Origin: Candidatus Blochmannia sp. SNP
GTDB lineage: Bacteria > Pseudomonadota > Gammaproteobacteria > Enterobacterales > Enterobacteriaceae
Reading direction: 5' to 3'
Length of the DNA: 64,000 bases
NCBI RefSeq assembly: GCF_036549215.1
Contig: NZ_CP144371.1
Coordinates: forward strand, 434,001 to 498,000
Part shown: piece after piece, positions 50,571 to 59,208 of the stretch
Position numbering within the stretch: position 1 is the first letter of the stretch
Layout: each line of letters begins with the position of its first letter
Program-made: the position numbers and the translations under genes
The notes under the pieces: generated by a model
What the model saw: only the letters and a program-made list of their open reading frames with translations
What the model was told of the DNA's origin: nothing
The model's database searches: none

Positions 50571-50904
50571 ATTTTTCAGTATACTATCATGTATAATGTA
50601 AAATTTTATTTTAATTCCGAGTATAGCATACACCTTTTTTTTGTTAAACATATCTTGAAGACATTTGAACAACTATAATAAAAATGTGTTTTCATGATGT
50701 AAGGTATTTTCAAAACATTTGATATGTGATACAATCGTGGGTGGGTTAATCTTTGGAGCGTATAGATTATTTAACTTAATTTTTTAGTATATATTAGTTA
50801 AGTTTTATAAAAAAGTCAAATGATTACAGTGAGTGGAATGCGCAGTGATACTGATGAGTATATAATATAGTAAATAATAGAGTTTGTATTGTTTGTTGTT
50901 GTGT
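50571..50904. other. Spacer between ribE and tRNA-Val with a G-rich patch
   Basis: These 334 bases lie between divergent ribE and the tRNA gene. At 50733-50762 there is a G-rich patch (GTGGGTGGG, then TTTGGAGCG) after a -10-like TACAAT at about 50730. Its base composition differs from the surroundings, hinting at a structured RNA or gene remnant, but I could not fold it into a known family. The mdtK gene of E. coli is missing here. Confidence 0.4.
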
Positions 50905-50978
50905 GCGTTCTTAGCTCAGTTGGTTAGAGCACTACCTTGACATGGTAGAGGTCGATGGTTCAAGTCCATTAGAACGCA
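50905..50978 (+). tRNA. valV: tRNA-Val (anticodon GAC)
   Basis: The 74-base sequence folds as a standard cloverleaf: acceptor GCGTTCT/AGAACGC, D-arm GCTC/GAGC, anticodon stem CTACC/GGTAG with loop TTGACAT (anticodon GAC, reads GUC/GUU), variable loop AGGTC, T-arm GATGG/CCATT with a G-U pair and loop TTCAAGT, and discriminator A. CCA is not encoded (ATT follows), so a CCA-adding enzyme is needed. The position between ribE and lpp matches E. coli valV/valW, of which only one copy remains. Confidence 0.95.
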
Positions 50979-51294
50979 TTGGTTGTGTAATACAACATTA
51001 TAATATGTTAAATAAAATGATTATAAGTTGTTTTTTTTATAAATGCTAAAATTATTTAAACTAATGCATTATAGTAGCACTGAAATTTAAAACAAAACTA
51101 TGATTTTTATTTATATAAAAATATAACGTGGTTTCTGTTTTGTAGAAAAAATATAATAATTATGATTATATAATTATGTTTATTATGTGAAGATTTTTTG
51201 GTTAAAAAATAAAATAAGTAACATGTCTATTAAGATATGTTTATATATAAGTTAAATATAATATAAATATATTTAATAAAGGAGAATATTGAAA
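50979..51294. other. Spacer between tRNA-Val and lpp
   Basis: These 316 bases contain the lpp promoter region and a strong ribosome site AAAGGAG at about 51278-51284. A TATAAT-like hexamer lies near 51258, without a convincing -35. pykF and other E. coli neighbours are missing. Confidence 0.5.
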
Positions 51295-51531
51295 ATGAAT
51301 CGTAATAGATTAATATGTTCTGCGATTATTTTAAGTTCTTTTGTATTAGTTAGTTGTGCGAATACAACTAAAATAAAAGAATTATCGTCTGAAGTACATG
51401 ATTTAAGTGAAAAAATTGATCAGGTTAGTAGTGATATAGATAATTTACGTCCTGAAGTAGAAAAAAATAAAAGCGAAGCAGCACGAGCTAATCAACGTAT
51501 TGATAACCAAATTACTTCTTATCATAAGTAA
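51295..51531 (+). CDS. lpp: Lpp, Braun's major outer-membrane lipoprotein
   Basis: Lpp ties the outer membrane to peptidoglycan. The ATG at 51295 gives 78 aa, the E. coli length; a TTG six bases earlier is a weaker choice. The signal ends in lipobox LVSC with Cys20 as first mature residue. The mature part is a heptad coiled coil ([19 protein letters not shown]) ending [19 protein letters not shown], whose last Lys is the site of peptidoglycan attachment. It uses LolCDE and LolA, also in this window. Confidence 0.96.
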   Translation: MNRNRLICSAIILSSFVLVSCANTTKIKELSSEVHDLSEKIDQVSSDIDNLRPEVEKNKSEAARANQRIDNQITSYHK

Positions 51532-51636
51532 TTTGAGTAGGAACGTAGAAATACATTTATGTATAATTCTATAATCATACATAAAGTTTAATATAATTTA
51601 TGGATTATCGTGATGAGACGATAAGGGAAGGGAAGC

Positions 51637-51700
51637 AAAACACAACATCATTAATTCCTATCCTGTGTTTTTTTGATAGGAATTAATGATGTTGTGTTTT
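51637..51700. terminator. Bidirectional terminator between lpp and sufE
   Basis: A perfect 26-base stem (51637-51662 with 51675-51700) with a 12-base T-rich loop lies between the stops of convergent lpp and sufE. The arms begin AAAACACAAC and end GTTGTGTTTT, so each strand closes with a T-run, as in intrinsic terminators. It is the best terminator in the window, and its perfection over 26 pairs is unusual. Confidence 0.8.
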
Positions 51701-51741
51701 TATAATTTTATTAATAAATTTTGAAAATATACAATTAATTA

Positions 51742-52218
51742 TTATTTATTAATGTATATAGAAATATAAGCATTATCATTATGCTTTATTTTATATAAAG
51801 CATTAGCTTGAGAATATATAGAATTTAATATTAGGTATATTCCTTGGGATCGAGATATGGTTAAGTTTTGTTTTAATTGTAATTGATTTATTAAAAATGG
51901 TTTAATATCAACGTTAATAGCTTCTTGTAAACTTAATCCTTGGTATAAGCTGAATATTATAATGATAATTCCTTTGACAATAGCAGAATCGCTATATCCG
52001 TGTAGTGTTATTAAATTATTGTAGGGAATTATAGAGCTAGTTAAAGCAATCCATGTTTGACTTTGGCATCCAGAAATTAAATGTTTTTTTATCCGCATAT
52101 TTTTTGGAAATTCAGGTAATAATTTTCCGAGATCAATTATATACAGATATTTTTCTTCCCAATTGATACAACTTAAAAAATTTCGTAGTAATTGAGCTTT
52201 TGTTGGAAAATTTACCAT
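51742..52218 (-). CDS. sufE: SufE, sulfur acceptor for SufS
   Basis: SufE takes sulfane sulfur from SufS on Cys51, seen here in LISGCQSQTW. The chain has 158 aa against 138 in E. coli; the extra 20 residues are at the C-terminus (after about QANALYKI) and look like a low-complexity extension. It is the last gene of the suf run on this strand, as in E. coli. Confidence 0.95.
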   Translation of the reverse strand: MVNFPTKAQLLRNFLSCINWEEKYLYIIDLGKLLPEFPKNMRIKKHLISGCQSQTWIALTSSIIPYNNLITLHGYSDSAIVKGIIIIIFSLYQGLSLQEAINVDIKPFLINQLQLKQNLTISRSQGIYLILNSIYSQANALYKIKHNDNAYISIYINK

Positions 52219-52247
52219 TTTATTTTGTTTTAGTATAATAATTATTC

Positions 52248-53480
52248 TTATTGGCTAAGTAAATGTTGTACTTTAGTTAATCCGTGTGCCAAATGATCGA
52301 TATCTTCTTTATTTGTATACATAGCTAACGATGCGCGGCACATACCTGGTACTTTAAAATAATTCATAGTAGGTATCGCACAATGATGTCCTGTTCGTAT
52401 AGCGATACCGTATTGATTTAATAACATTCCGATGTCGTATGAATGATATGTACCTATATTAAAGGCAATAATGCTACTTTGTATACTTCTTGGCCCGTAT
52501 AATATTAATTCTGGAATTTTTTGTAATATATTTATAGCGTAATGTATTAGTTGGTCTTCGTAAGTATAAATATTGTCAATGCCTATTGCTTTAATATATG
52601 CTATGGCATTATTTAATCCTATAATACCACCAATGTTAGGAGAACCTGATTCAAATTTCCAAGGAGACTCTATAAACGTAACATCTTGAATTAGACTTAC
52701 ATTTTGAACTATGCCCCCTCCTACTATCCATGGGGGCATTTTTTGAAGTAATTCTTTTTTTCCGTACATGATACCAATACCAGAAGGTCCATATATTTTA
52801 TGTCCAGAAAATACATAAAAATCACAATCTAATTTTTGTACATCTACTGGTTGGTGTGCAATGCCTTGCGCACCATCTATTAGTATTAAAGCGTCGCTTT
52901 TCTTTCTCACTATATTAATTATTTCTGTTAACGGGTTGATTGTTCCTAAAACATTAGATATATGTGATATTGATAAGAGTTGAGTACGATGATCTATAAG
53001 TTTCGATAAGCTGGATATATCCAATGTCCCGTTAGGAGTTAATGGTATATAACGTAATGTTATTTTTTTGTTTTTTGCTAATATTTGCCATGGAATGATA
53101 TTGGAGTGGTGTTCCATTTCACTTAAAATAATATTATCTCCGTAATTTGTAAAATTATGACCCCAACTATTGGCAATTAAGTTAATAGCTTCAGTAGTAT
53201 TTTTAACAAAAACAATTTCTTCTTTGGATGCATTAATAAAATTAGCTATATGTAAGCGTGCTATTTCCATTTGATCAGTTGATTCGGTGCTTAACGTATG
53301 AATACCTCGATGAACAGCAGCATATTCATTGCGATAATAATGAGCTTGCGCGTCTATAACAATATTAGGTTTCTGCGCAGCTGCAGCGTTATCAAGATAG
53401 ATAAGAGGATGTTGATTTATAATGCGACTTAATATAGGAAAATCTGATCTAATTTTTTCTATAGGATATTTTGTTGTCAT
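52248..53480 (-). CDS. sufS: SufS, cysteine desulfurase
   Basis: SufS releases sulfur from cysteine with PLP. The 410 aa chain (E. coli 406) has the PLP lysine at Lys228 (FSGHKIYG) and the persulfide cysteine at Cys367 (RTGHHCAIP). It overlaps sufD by 4 bases and feeds sufE. With no iscS in this window, it may also serve other sulfur paths such as MnmA. Confidence 0.97.
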   Translation of the reverse strand: MTTKYPIEKIRSDFPILSRIINQHPLIYLDNAAAAQKPNIVIDAQAHYYRNEYAAVHRGIHTLSTESTDQMEIARLHIANFINASKEEIVFVKNTTEAINLIANSWGHNFTNYGDNIILSEMEHHSNIIPWQILAKNKKITLRYIPLTPNGTLDISSLSKLIDHRTQLLSISHISNVLGTINPLTEIINIVRKKSDALILIDGAQGIAHQPVDVQKLDCDFYVFSGHKIYGPSGIGIMYGKKELLQKMPPWIVGGGIVQNVSLIQDVTFIESPWKFESGSPNIGGIIGLNNAIAYIKAIGIDNIYTYEDQLIHYAINILQKIPELILYGPRSIQSSIIAFNIGTYHSYDIGMLLNQYGIAIRTGHHCAIPTMNYFKVPGMCRASLAMYTNKEDIDHLAHGLTKVQHLLSQ

Positions 53481-54766
53481 GTTGTTACCCTTGATAAAGA
53501 TTTGTTCATTCTTGTCAAAACGGTATCTTTTACTATAGCATTCTCAATTGATCCTATAATCTCAACAGAAAAAGCGTAAATAAGCATTTTTAATGCATCT
53601 TTTTTTAGAATACCTCGTGTACTTAGATAAAATAGATGTTCAGCATCAATTTGCCCTATTGTTGATCCATGGCTGCATTTTACATCATCGGAGTAAATTT
53701 CAAGTTTAGGGGTACTATTAATGTTTGCATCTTGGTGCAACAGTAAGTTGTTGTTTGTCATTTTTCCGTCAGTTTTCATAGAATTTGGATTTACTTTTAT
53801 TAATCCATTAAACACACCAGTGCTGCAATCACATGCAATTATTTTATGTAATTGTCTGCTTATAGCGTATTCTTGATTATTATGTTCTAAATAAGTTCGT
53901 ATATCTCCAATATCTTGTTTTGATAGCAAAATTAAGCTATTTAGTGACAAAGATGCTCCTGATTCATTGATTTGTGCGCTAGTTTGATGACATGTAAGTT
54001 TAGGACCAAGAATAACAAAGATATTACTGTCTACATTTGCATACTGTCCTACATTAATATCATTATGTGCTATATGATAACTTTCACGATTTTCAAATAC
54101 TAATTTAATGTGGTGTAATTTAGCGTTATTTCCTATTTTCATGGATAGACGTGCACCACTAAAATGTGCGTTTTTATTTACATTAATAAAATGTTCTATA
54201 ATACAGGTACTGGAATGGGATCCGATTTCGAGATAGTGATAATAATGTGATGTAATTAATTGATTTTTTTCATTAGATCCTTCATTAATATATAGCAAAT
54301 ATAGCGGTTTTTTTGTTATTTTTTGTGCAGGTAAAGTTATATGTATTGTTGCGTCACTTAGGCATTCAGTTAAATATAAAAACATTTCTGGTTGAATTGG
54401 GTTAGATAATTCATAACGATTGGGATTACGATTGATTTTAATTATCCATGGATCAATATTTTTATCACTTAATTCGGGTGAAAATTTACCGTTGACAAAT
54501 ATTAGACGATAGGAATCTATAGAAAGTCCTAGTTTTTTGTATTGAAATTCATTAAATTCAACATTTTTGGAAAAGGTGAAATTGTAGGTTAATAATTCTT
54601 CAAGCGAAGTATATTTCCAATGATCACTTTTGAGATCTGGTAATCCGAGCGTTTTAATGTGGTTCCAATGTTTATGTATTATACTTGAATTATTACTATT
54701 TTTTTGTTTAAATAATTGGTACCATTCATTTAGTACTCTATTTTTGTTATCAAGATAACCAGCCAT
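53477..54766 (-). CDS. sufD: SufD, Fe-S scaffold complex subunit
   Basis: SufD is part of the SufBC2D scaffold. The ATG at 54766 gives MAGYLDNK..., matching E. coli (MAGLPNSS...), about 429 aa; the frame extends to 54781. The conserved His of the functional site is in DDVKCSHGSTIG; GLIKVNPNSMKTDGKMTNNNLLL is another shared block. Its start overlaps the end of sufC by 17 bases, an overlap also present in E. coli. Confidence 0.96.
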   Translation of the reverse strand: MAGYLDNKNRVLNEWYQLFKQKNSNNSSIIHKHWNHIKTLGLPDLKSDHWKYTSLEELLTYNFTFSKNVEFNEFQYKKLGLSIDSYRLIFVNGKFSPELSDKNIDPWIIKINRNPNRYELSNPIQPEMFLYLTECLSDATIHITLPAQKITKKPLYLLYINEGSNEKNQLITSHYYHYLEIGSHSSTCIIEHFINVNKNAHFSGARLSMKIGNNAKLHHIKLVFENRESYHIAHNDINVGQYANVDSNIFVILGPKLTCHQTSAQINESGASLSLNSLILLSKQDIGDIRTYLEHNNQEYAISRQLHKIIACDCSTGVFNGLIKVNPNSMKTDGKMTNNNLLLHQDANINSTPKLEIYSDDVKCSHGSTIGQIDAEHLFYLSTRGILKKDALKMLIYAFSVEIIGSIENAIVKDTVLTRMNKSLSRVTT

Positions 54767-55487
54767 AGCCTTTTTCCTCAAGCTTTTTGACTAAATCGAT
54801 ATTGCCGGATCTTATGATATGACCCTTGTGTAGTACATGAACATAATCTGGTTTAATGTATTCTAAAATTCTTTGGTAATGCGTGATGATGATAAATGAA
54901 CGTTTTTTATTGCTTAACATATTAAGACCGTTATAAACAATTTTTACCGCGTCTATATCTAAACCAGAATCCGTTTCATCAAGAATACATAGTAATGGTT
55001 CTAGTATTATCATTTGAAGGATATCATTGCGTTTTTTTTCACCTCCAGAAAATCCAACGTTTACTGATCTAGTTAAAAGATCAGAGGGCATTTTTAATAA
55101 TTTCATTTTTTTTTGAACAAGTTGGATAAAATCAAATCGATCAATAAGAGATTGGTTCCGATATTTCCGTATGGCATTAACAGCACTGTGTAAAAATAAT
55201 TGATTGCTAATTCCTGGGATATCTACTGGATGCTGGAATGCTACAAAAATTCCTTCACCGGCACGTTCTTCTGGTTTTAGAAGTAATAAATTTTTATTTT
55301 TAAATAAAATTTCCCCATCAGTAACAACATAATCTTGTTGACCAGATAATGTAGCAGATAATGTGCTTTTTCCGGATCCATTAGGTCCCATAATAATATG
55401 TATTTCACCTGGATTAATTTCTAGATTTAGTTTTTTCAGAATAGATATATCTTTTACACTGACATTCAAATTTTTTATTGATAGCAT
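54750..55487 (-). CDS. sufC: SufC, ABC ATPase of the Suf scaffold
   Basis: SufC is the ATPase that drives SufB-SufD rearrangement. The 245 aa chain has Walker A GPNGSGKST, signature FSGGEKKRNDIL, and Walker B CILDETDSGLDIDA. It ends GYGWLS within sufD, as in E. coli. A ribosome site GGAG precedes the ATG. Confidence 0.97.
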   Translation of the reverse strand: MLSIKNLNVSVKDISILKKLNLEINPGEIHIIMGPNGSGKSTLSATLSGQQDYVVTDGEILFKNKNLLLLKPEERAGEGIFVAFQHPVDIPGISNQLFLHSAVNAIRKYRNQSLIDRFDFIQLVQKKMKLLKMPSDLLTRSVNVGFSGGEKKRNDILQMIILEPLLCILDETDSGLDIDAVKIVYNGLNMLSNKKRSFIIITHYQRILEYIKPDYVHVLHKGHIIRSGNIDLVKKLEEKGYGWLS

Positions 55488-55540
55488 TGTGATTTCTCCT
55501 TTTTGAATGACTATGTTGTATGATACTTAAAATAAAAATT

Positions 55541-57040
55541 TTATCCAACACTGTGTTCTAGAGTGATTGCCAGCAATTTTTGTGCTTCTATAGAAAATTC
55601 TAAAGGTAATTTAGAAAATATATCTTTACAAAATCCATTTACAATCATGGAGATTGCATCATCTTCATTAATACCTCGTTGTCTACAATAAAACAGTTGA
55701 TTATCGCTGATTCGTGAAGTTGTAGCTTCGTGTTCTAGTTGTGTACTATTATTATTTGATTCGATTATTGGAAATGTATGAGAACCGCATTGTTTACCTA
55801 TCAACATTGAATCGCATTGTGTAAAATTACGTGCATTTGAAGCAGTTTTTGCAATTTTTACTAATCCTCGATAAGTATTTTGACTATTTCCAAGAGCAAT
55901 TCCTTTTGAAATAATGGTTGAATGTGTATTTTTTCCAATATGAATCATTTTTGTTCCGGTATCTGCTTGTTGTATACCATTAGTAATAGCAACGGAAAAA
56001 AATTCTCCAATAGAATTATTTCCTTTTAAGATTACACTTGGATATTTCCAAGTAATGGCGGAACCAGACTCAGATTGAGTCCAAGACATTTTAGAATTTT
56101 CTCCAGCGCATAATGCTCGTTTAGTAACGAAGTTTAAGATCCCACCTTGAGAACGTTGATTACCAGAAAACCAGTTTTGTACTGTTGAATATTTTACTTG
56201 GGCGTCTTTTAGTACGATAACTTCTACAACTGCCGCATGAAGTTGATGACTGTTGTGTATTGGAGCTGAACATCCCTCAATGTAACTAACATAACTACCT
56301 GTATCGGCAATTAAAATAGTGCGTTCGAATTGTCCAGTTTTTTTAGAATTCATACGAAAGTAAGTTGATAATTCCATAGGACAACGTACATTTTTGGGAA
56401 TATATACGAACGTACCATCAGATACAACTGCAGCATTGAGTGCAGCAAAAAAATTATCTTTAAAAGATACTACAGTTCCTAAGTATTGACGTACTAAATC
56501 TGGATAGTCACGAATGGCGTCGTAAAATGAGCAAAAAATAATGCCTTTTTTTAGTAAAGTAGTACGAAATGTAGTAGATACAGAAACTGAATCAAAAATA
56601 GCGTCAACTGCTACATTTCCTTTTTCATGTATTGGTATACCTAGTTTATTAAAGGTTTTCTTTACTTCTTTGGTCAAGTATTTTGATTTATTTAAAAGAG
56701 GATTTGCATTTTTTTGTGTTTTTTGATTTTTTTTATTTTCGACACATGCTGGAGCAGAAAAATAACTATATGCATTATAGTCAATTTTTTGATAATGTCC
56801 TTTTAACCAATGCGGTTCTTTCATATTAGACCAGGCATGATAACCTGCAAGTCTAAATTCTAACATCCATTTTGGTTCTGATCTTTTTTTTGAAATAGCA
56901 TATACTACATTTTCGTTAATACCTTGTTTGAGTTCTTCATTGTTTAATGTAGTAAAAAAACCTTCTTTATAATATGAATCGTTATTTTTGGTTAAGCTTT
57001 TATTAGTATCGTTGTATATGTTAAAGTTATTGTGTATCAT
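55541..57040 (-). CDS. sufB: SufB, Fe-S scaffold protein
   Basis: SufB is the scaffold on which clusters are built. The 499 aa chain (E. coli 495) contains the key cysteine of GKQCGSHT (Cys418, matching E. coli Cys405) and the neighbouring conserved ESNNNSTQLEHEATTSRIS. Earlier blocks such as SVSVSTTFR and EGCSAPIH are intact. It lies between sufA and sufC, 53 bases from sufC. Confidence 0.97.
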   Translation of the reverse strand: MIHNNFNIYNDTNKSLTKNNDSYYKEGFFTTLNNEELKQGINENVVYAISKKRSEPKWMLEFRLAGYHAWSNMKEPHWLKGHYQKIDYNAYSYFSAPACVENKKNQKTQKNANPLLNKSKYLTKEVKKTFNKLGIPIHEKGNVAVDAIFDSVSVSTTFRTTLLKKGIIFCSFYDAIRDYPDLVRQYLGTVVSFKDNFFAALNAAVVSDGTFVYIPKNVRCPMELSTYFRMNSKKTGQFERTILIADTGSYVSYIEGCSAPIHNSHQLHAAVVEVIVLKDAQVKYSTVQNWFSGNQRSQGGILNFVTKRALCAGENSKMSWTQSESGSAITWKYPSVILKGNNSIGEFFSVAITNGIQQADTGTKMIHIGKNTHSTIISKGIALGNSQNTYRGLVKIAKTASNARNFTQCDSMLIGKQCGSHTFPIIESNNNSTQLEHEATTSRISDNQLFYCRQRGINEDDAISMIVNGFCKDIFSKLPLEFSIEAQKLLAITLEHSVG

Positions 57041-57054
57041 GATAATACCTGTCT

Positions 57055-57435
57055 TTAAATCCCAAAACTTTCACCGCATCCACAAGAATATTGAGCTTGA
57101 GGATTATTAAATTTGAACATATGATTTAATCCTTCTTCTACATAATCTAATTCAGTTCCATCGATAAATGGCATTATATCCAATGGTATAAATAATTTAG
57201 CTCCATCACGTTCAAAAATTAGGTTATTATCATTTAATGATACAACTTTAGACATAATATATGTAAACCCCGCGCACCCTGATTTTTTTATGGTTATTTT
57301 TAATCCTAATATATCAGGATCTTTATTTTTTACATGAAGAATTTGCCGTACTGCTGCATCAGTTAAGGTTAGACCACTCCAGGAAACATGGTTTTTAACT
57401 ATATAACGTGTATTTTGTTTGATGTTATTTTTCAT
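57055..57435 (-). CDS. sufA: SufA, A-type Fe-S carrier
   Basis: SufA passes clusters from SufBCD to client proteins. The 126 aa chain has the three conserved cysteines: Cys54 in KKSGCAGFTY, and Cys118 and Cys120 in YSCGCGESF. It is the first gene of the sufABCDSE operon. Suf is the oxidative-stress and iron-limitation form in E. coli; whether this genome also has Isc cannot be told here. Confidence 0.97.
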   Translation of the reverse strand: MKNNIKQNTRYIVKNHVSWSGLTLTDAAVRQILHVKNKDPDILGLKITIKKSGCAGFTYIMSKVVSLNDNNLIFERDGAKLFIPLDIMPFIDGTELDYVEEGLNHMFKFNNPQAQYSCGCGESFGI

Positions 57436-57830
57436 TATAAATTACCTTTTAAATTTACTATGTAATATTTTTATTATTTTTTGTATTAGATATTTATAAT
57501 CGTAAAATATTTTCATATATTATATGATTTATTTATATACTGTATTATGTCATCATATAACATAATTTTTATAAACAGCATAGATTTAATTTTTTAATTA
57601 GTGTTTTAAATCAATTTTTATACTTTCGAACAGTAAATATAATTCGTTTTAGAGATCATATTATTATATATACGAGTATATATAATAATATGATCTCTTT
57701 TGTAAGATCAATGAAGTTATATTGTATATAATTTTATTATAATCAGTAGATATGAACATATCTAATCATATTAAAAAATTAATAAATATATTAGTTAATA
57801 ATGAAGATCAACATAAAAACTAATAATAAA
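57436..57830. other. Spacer upstream of suf, downstream of lplA
   Basis: These 395 bases contain the expected suf promoter and a 22-base perfect hairpin (57651-57698). No Fur, IscR or OxyR box could be recognised with confidence. The gene order suf-lplA is not that of E. coli, so this is a rearrangement junction. Confidence 0.55.
57651..57698. repeat. Perfect 22-bp hairpin with 4-base loop
   Basis: Arms 57651-57672 and 57677-57698 (AGAGATCATATT.../...AATATGATCTCT) pair fully around the loop CGAG. On the plus strand it is followed by TTTTGT, but both flanking genes are on the minus strand, where no T-run follows. It may still stop or protect the lplA message, or sit in the suf control region. 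Confidence 0.93.
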
Positions 57831-58847
57831 TTATGATATATTCTTAATTAACCAATCAGAAGCTTCTAATAATTCTTTTTTATGTTGAGGCCAGTTTTTT
57901 ATCCATTGTTTGCAACAATATGAAATACTTTTAGTATTATATGTGATACCTATTAGTTTTTTTTCTAACATTTCTAAAGGATCTGGCTCTAAACAATCGG
58001 TAAAAATATGACAGCAATCAATTATTCCATGTTTTATATTAAAATGTAATGTTACATTGCCCCAATCAAAATGGGTGTCTAGTTGATGTGTAAATATAGG
58101 AGTATTGCCAAAATTCCAGTTCCAATCACGTTGTTTGTTGAATTGATCAGAAAATCCTGGCATATGATAAAAATTATCTATAGAGAATATTTCTGGTGTT
58201 GCTCTCATTTTGTAATGCTCGAAAAATGCCTCTGTTAATCCTTGACATACTTCTTCATGATTAATATCAGGTTTTAATTTATTTAAATTAGCAACACGAG
58301 ATCGAATAGAGGTAATTCCTTTAGTCTCCAATTTTTTAAGATCTGGATTAAGATAATAAGTAAGCTTGGCAATATCGACATTTAAGAGTAATGTCCCGTG
58401 ATGAAATTGACATCCAGGTTTTTCACGATATGCAGAACCACTAATTTTACGTTCTCCTTTTGTTGTATTGATGACAAGATCATTTCTTCCAGAGAAGATA
58501 GCTTTAATTCCAATACGATTCAATCCATTTAAAACTATATTGGTGGATAAGTTTTTGTCATAATGTTCCTGAGTGGATATAAAAGTAAAACAAGTATTAC
58601 CTAAGTCATGAAATACAGCGCCACCTCCACTACTTCTTCTAGCTAATTTGATTCCATCTCGTTCCATACGGCGAGTGTTACATTCTTTCCATGCATTTTG
58701 AGCGCGTCCTATTACCACTGTGTTTTGATTTCTCCATAAAAATAGTATAGATTGTTTTTTAGATATGTTTTTAAACATATATTCTTCGAGTGATAAATTA
58801 AACCATGGATCATAAGAGTTAGATAACAATAATCTTAAATAACACAT
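57831..58847 (-). CDS. lplA: LplA, lipoate-protein ligase A
   Basis: LplA joins scavenged lipoate to E2 and H proteins. The 338 aa length equals E. coli. The lipoyl-AMP site RRSSGGGAVFHDLGNTCFTF and the catalytic Lys134 (ERKISGSAYR) are present, along with HHGTLLLNVD and the C-terminal accessory domain. It implies use of external (host) lipoate, though de novo genes lipA/lipB may lie elsewhere. Confidence 0.97.
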   Translation of the reverse strand: MCYLRLLLSNSYDPWFNLSLEEYMFKNISKKQSILFLWRNQNTVVIGRAQNAWKECNTRRMERDGIKLARRSSGGGAVFHDLGNTCFTFISTQEHYDKNLSTNIVLNGLNRIGIKAIFSGRNDLVINTTKGERKISGSAYREKPGCQFHHGTLLLNVDIAKLTYYLNPDLKKLETKGITSIRSRVANLNKLKPDINHEEVCQGLTEAFFEHYKMRATPEIFSIDNFYHMPGFSDQFNKQRDWNWNFGNTPIFTHQLDTHFDWGNVTLHFNIKHGIIDCCHIFTDCLEPDPLEMLEKKLIGITYNTKSISYCCKQWIKNWPQHKKELLEASDWLIKNIS

Positions 58848-59208
58848 AAATCTTCCTTCATCAGGGTTTAATATTTGATATATGAATTTTTTGTATGTCT
58901 ATATGCATAGATGTAAATAGAGTACTATATTATTATTAATAATAGTAAATTCTTTAGATTATTTTTTATTGAATGATTAGTATTGGAATAACTTTATATA
59001 CGTTTTTTAATTTTTTATAAATTTAATATGTTTACTTAAATAGTTCACATGAAACTTTTTGTTAAAAATTGTGTAATTGAAAAATTAGAATACTTATGCT
59101 TATTTTTTATAAAATTTATTTAAAATAATTTTTAGTTTATTTTATGTATTTACTGTTCTGTTGGTAATATTTAATAGGATTTATGTAATTACAAGATGAT
59201 ATTTGCTC
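58848..59208. other. Spacer in the ihfA slot downstream of pheT
   Basis: These 361 bases between lplA and the pheT stop hold no gene. In E. coli ihfA follows pheT directly on the same strand. No IHF-like frame is seen. Some T-rich runs may end pheT transcription. Confidence 0.6.

Noticed and set aside
50571..50672. N-terminal extension of ribE
   Set aside because: Adds 34 residues with no match; the ATG at 50570 gives the exact family N-terminus.
50571..50780. FMN riboswitch upstream of ribE
   Set aside because: The conserved RFN helices and loops cannot be found on the minus strand, and in E. coli the switch precedes ribB, not this gene.
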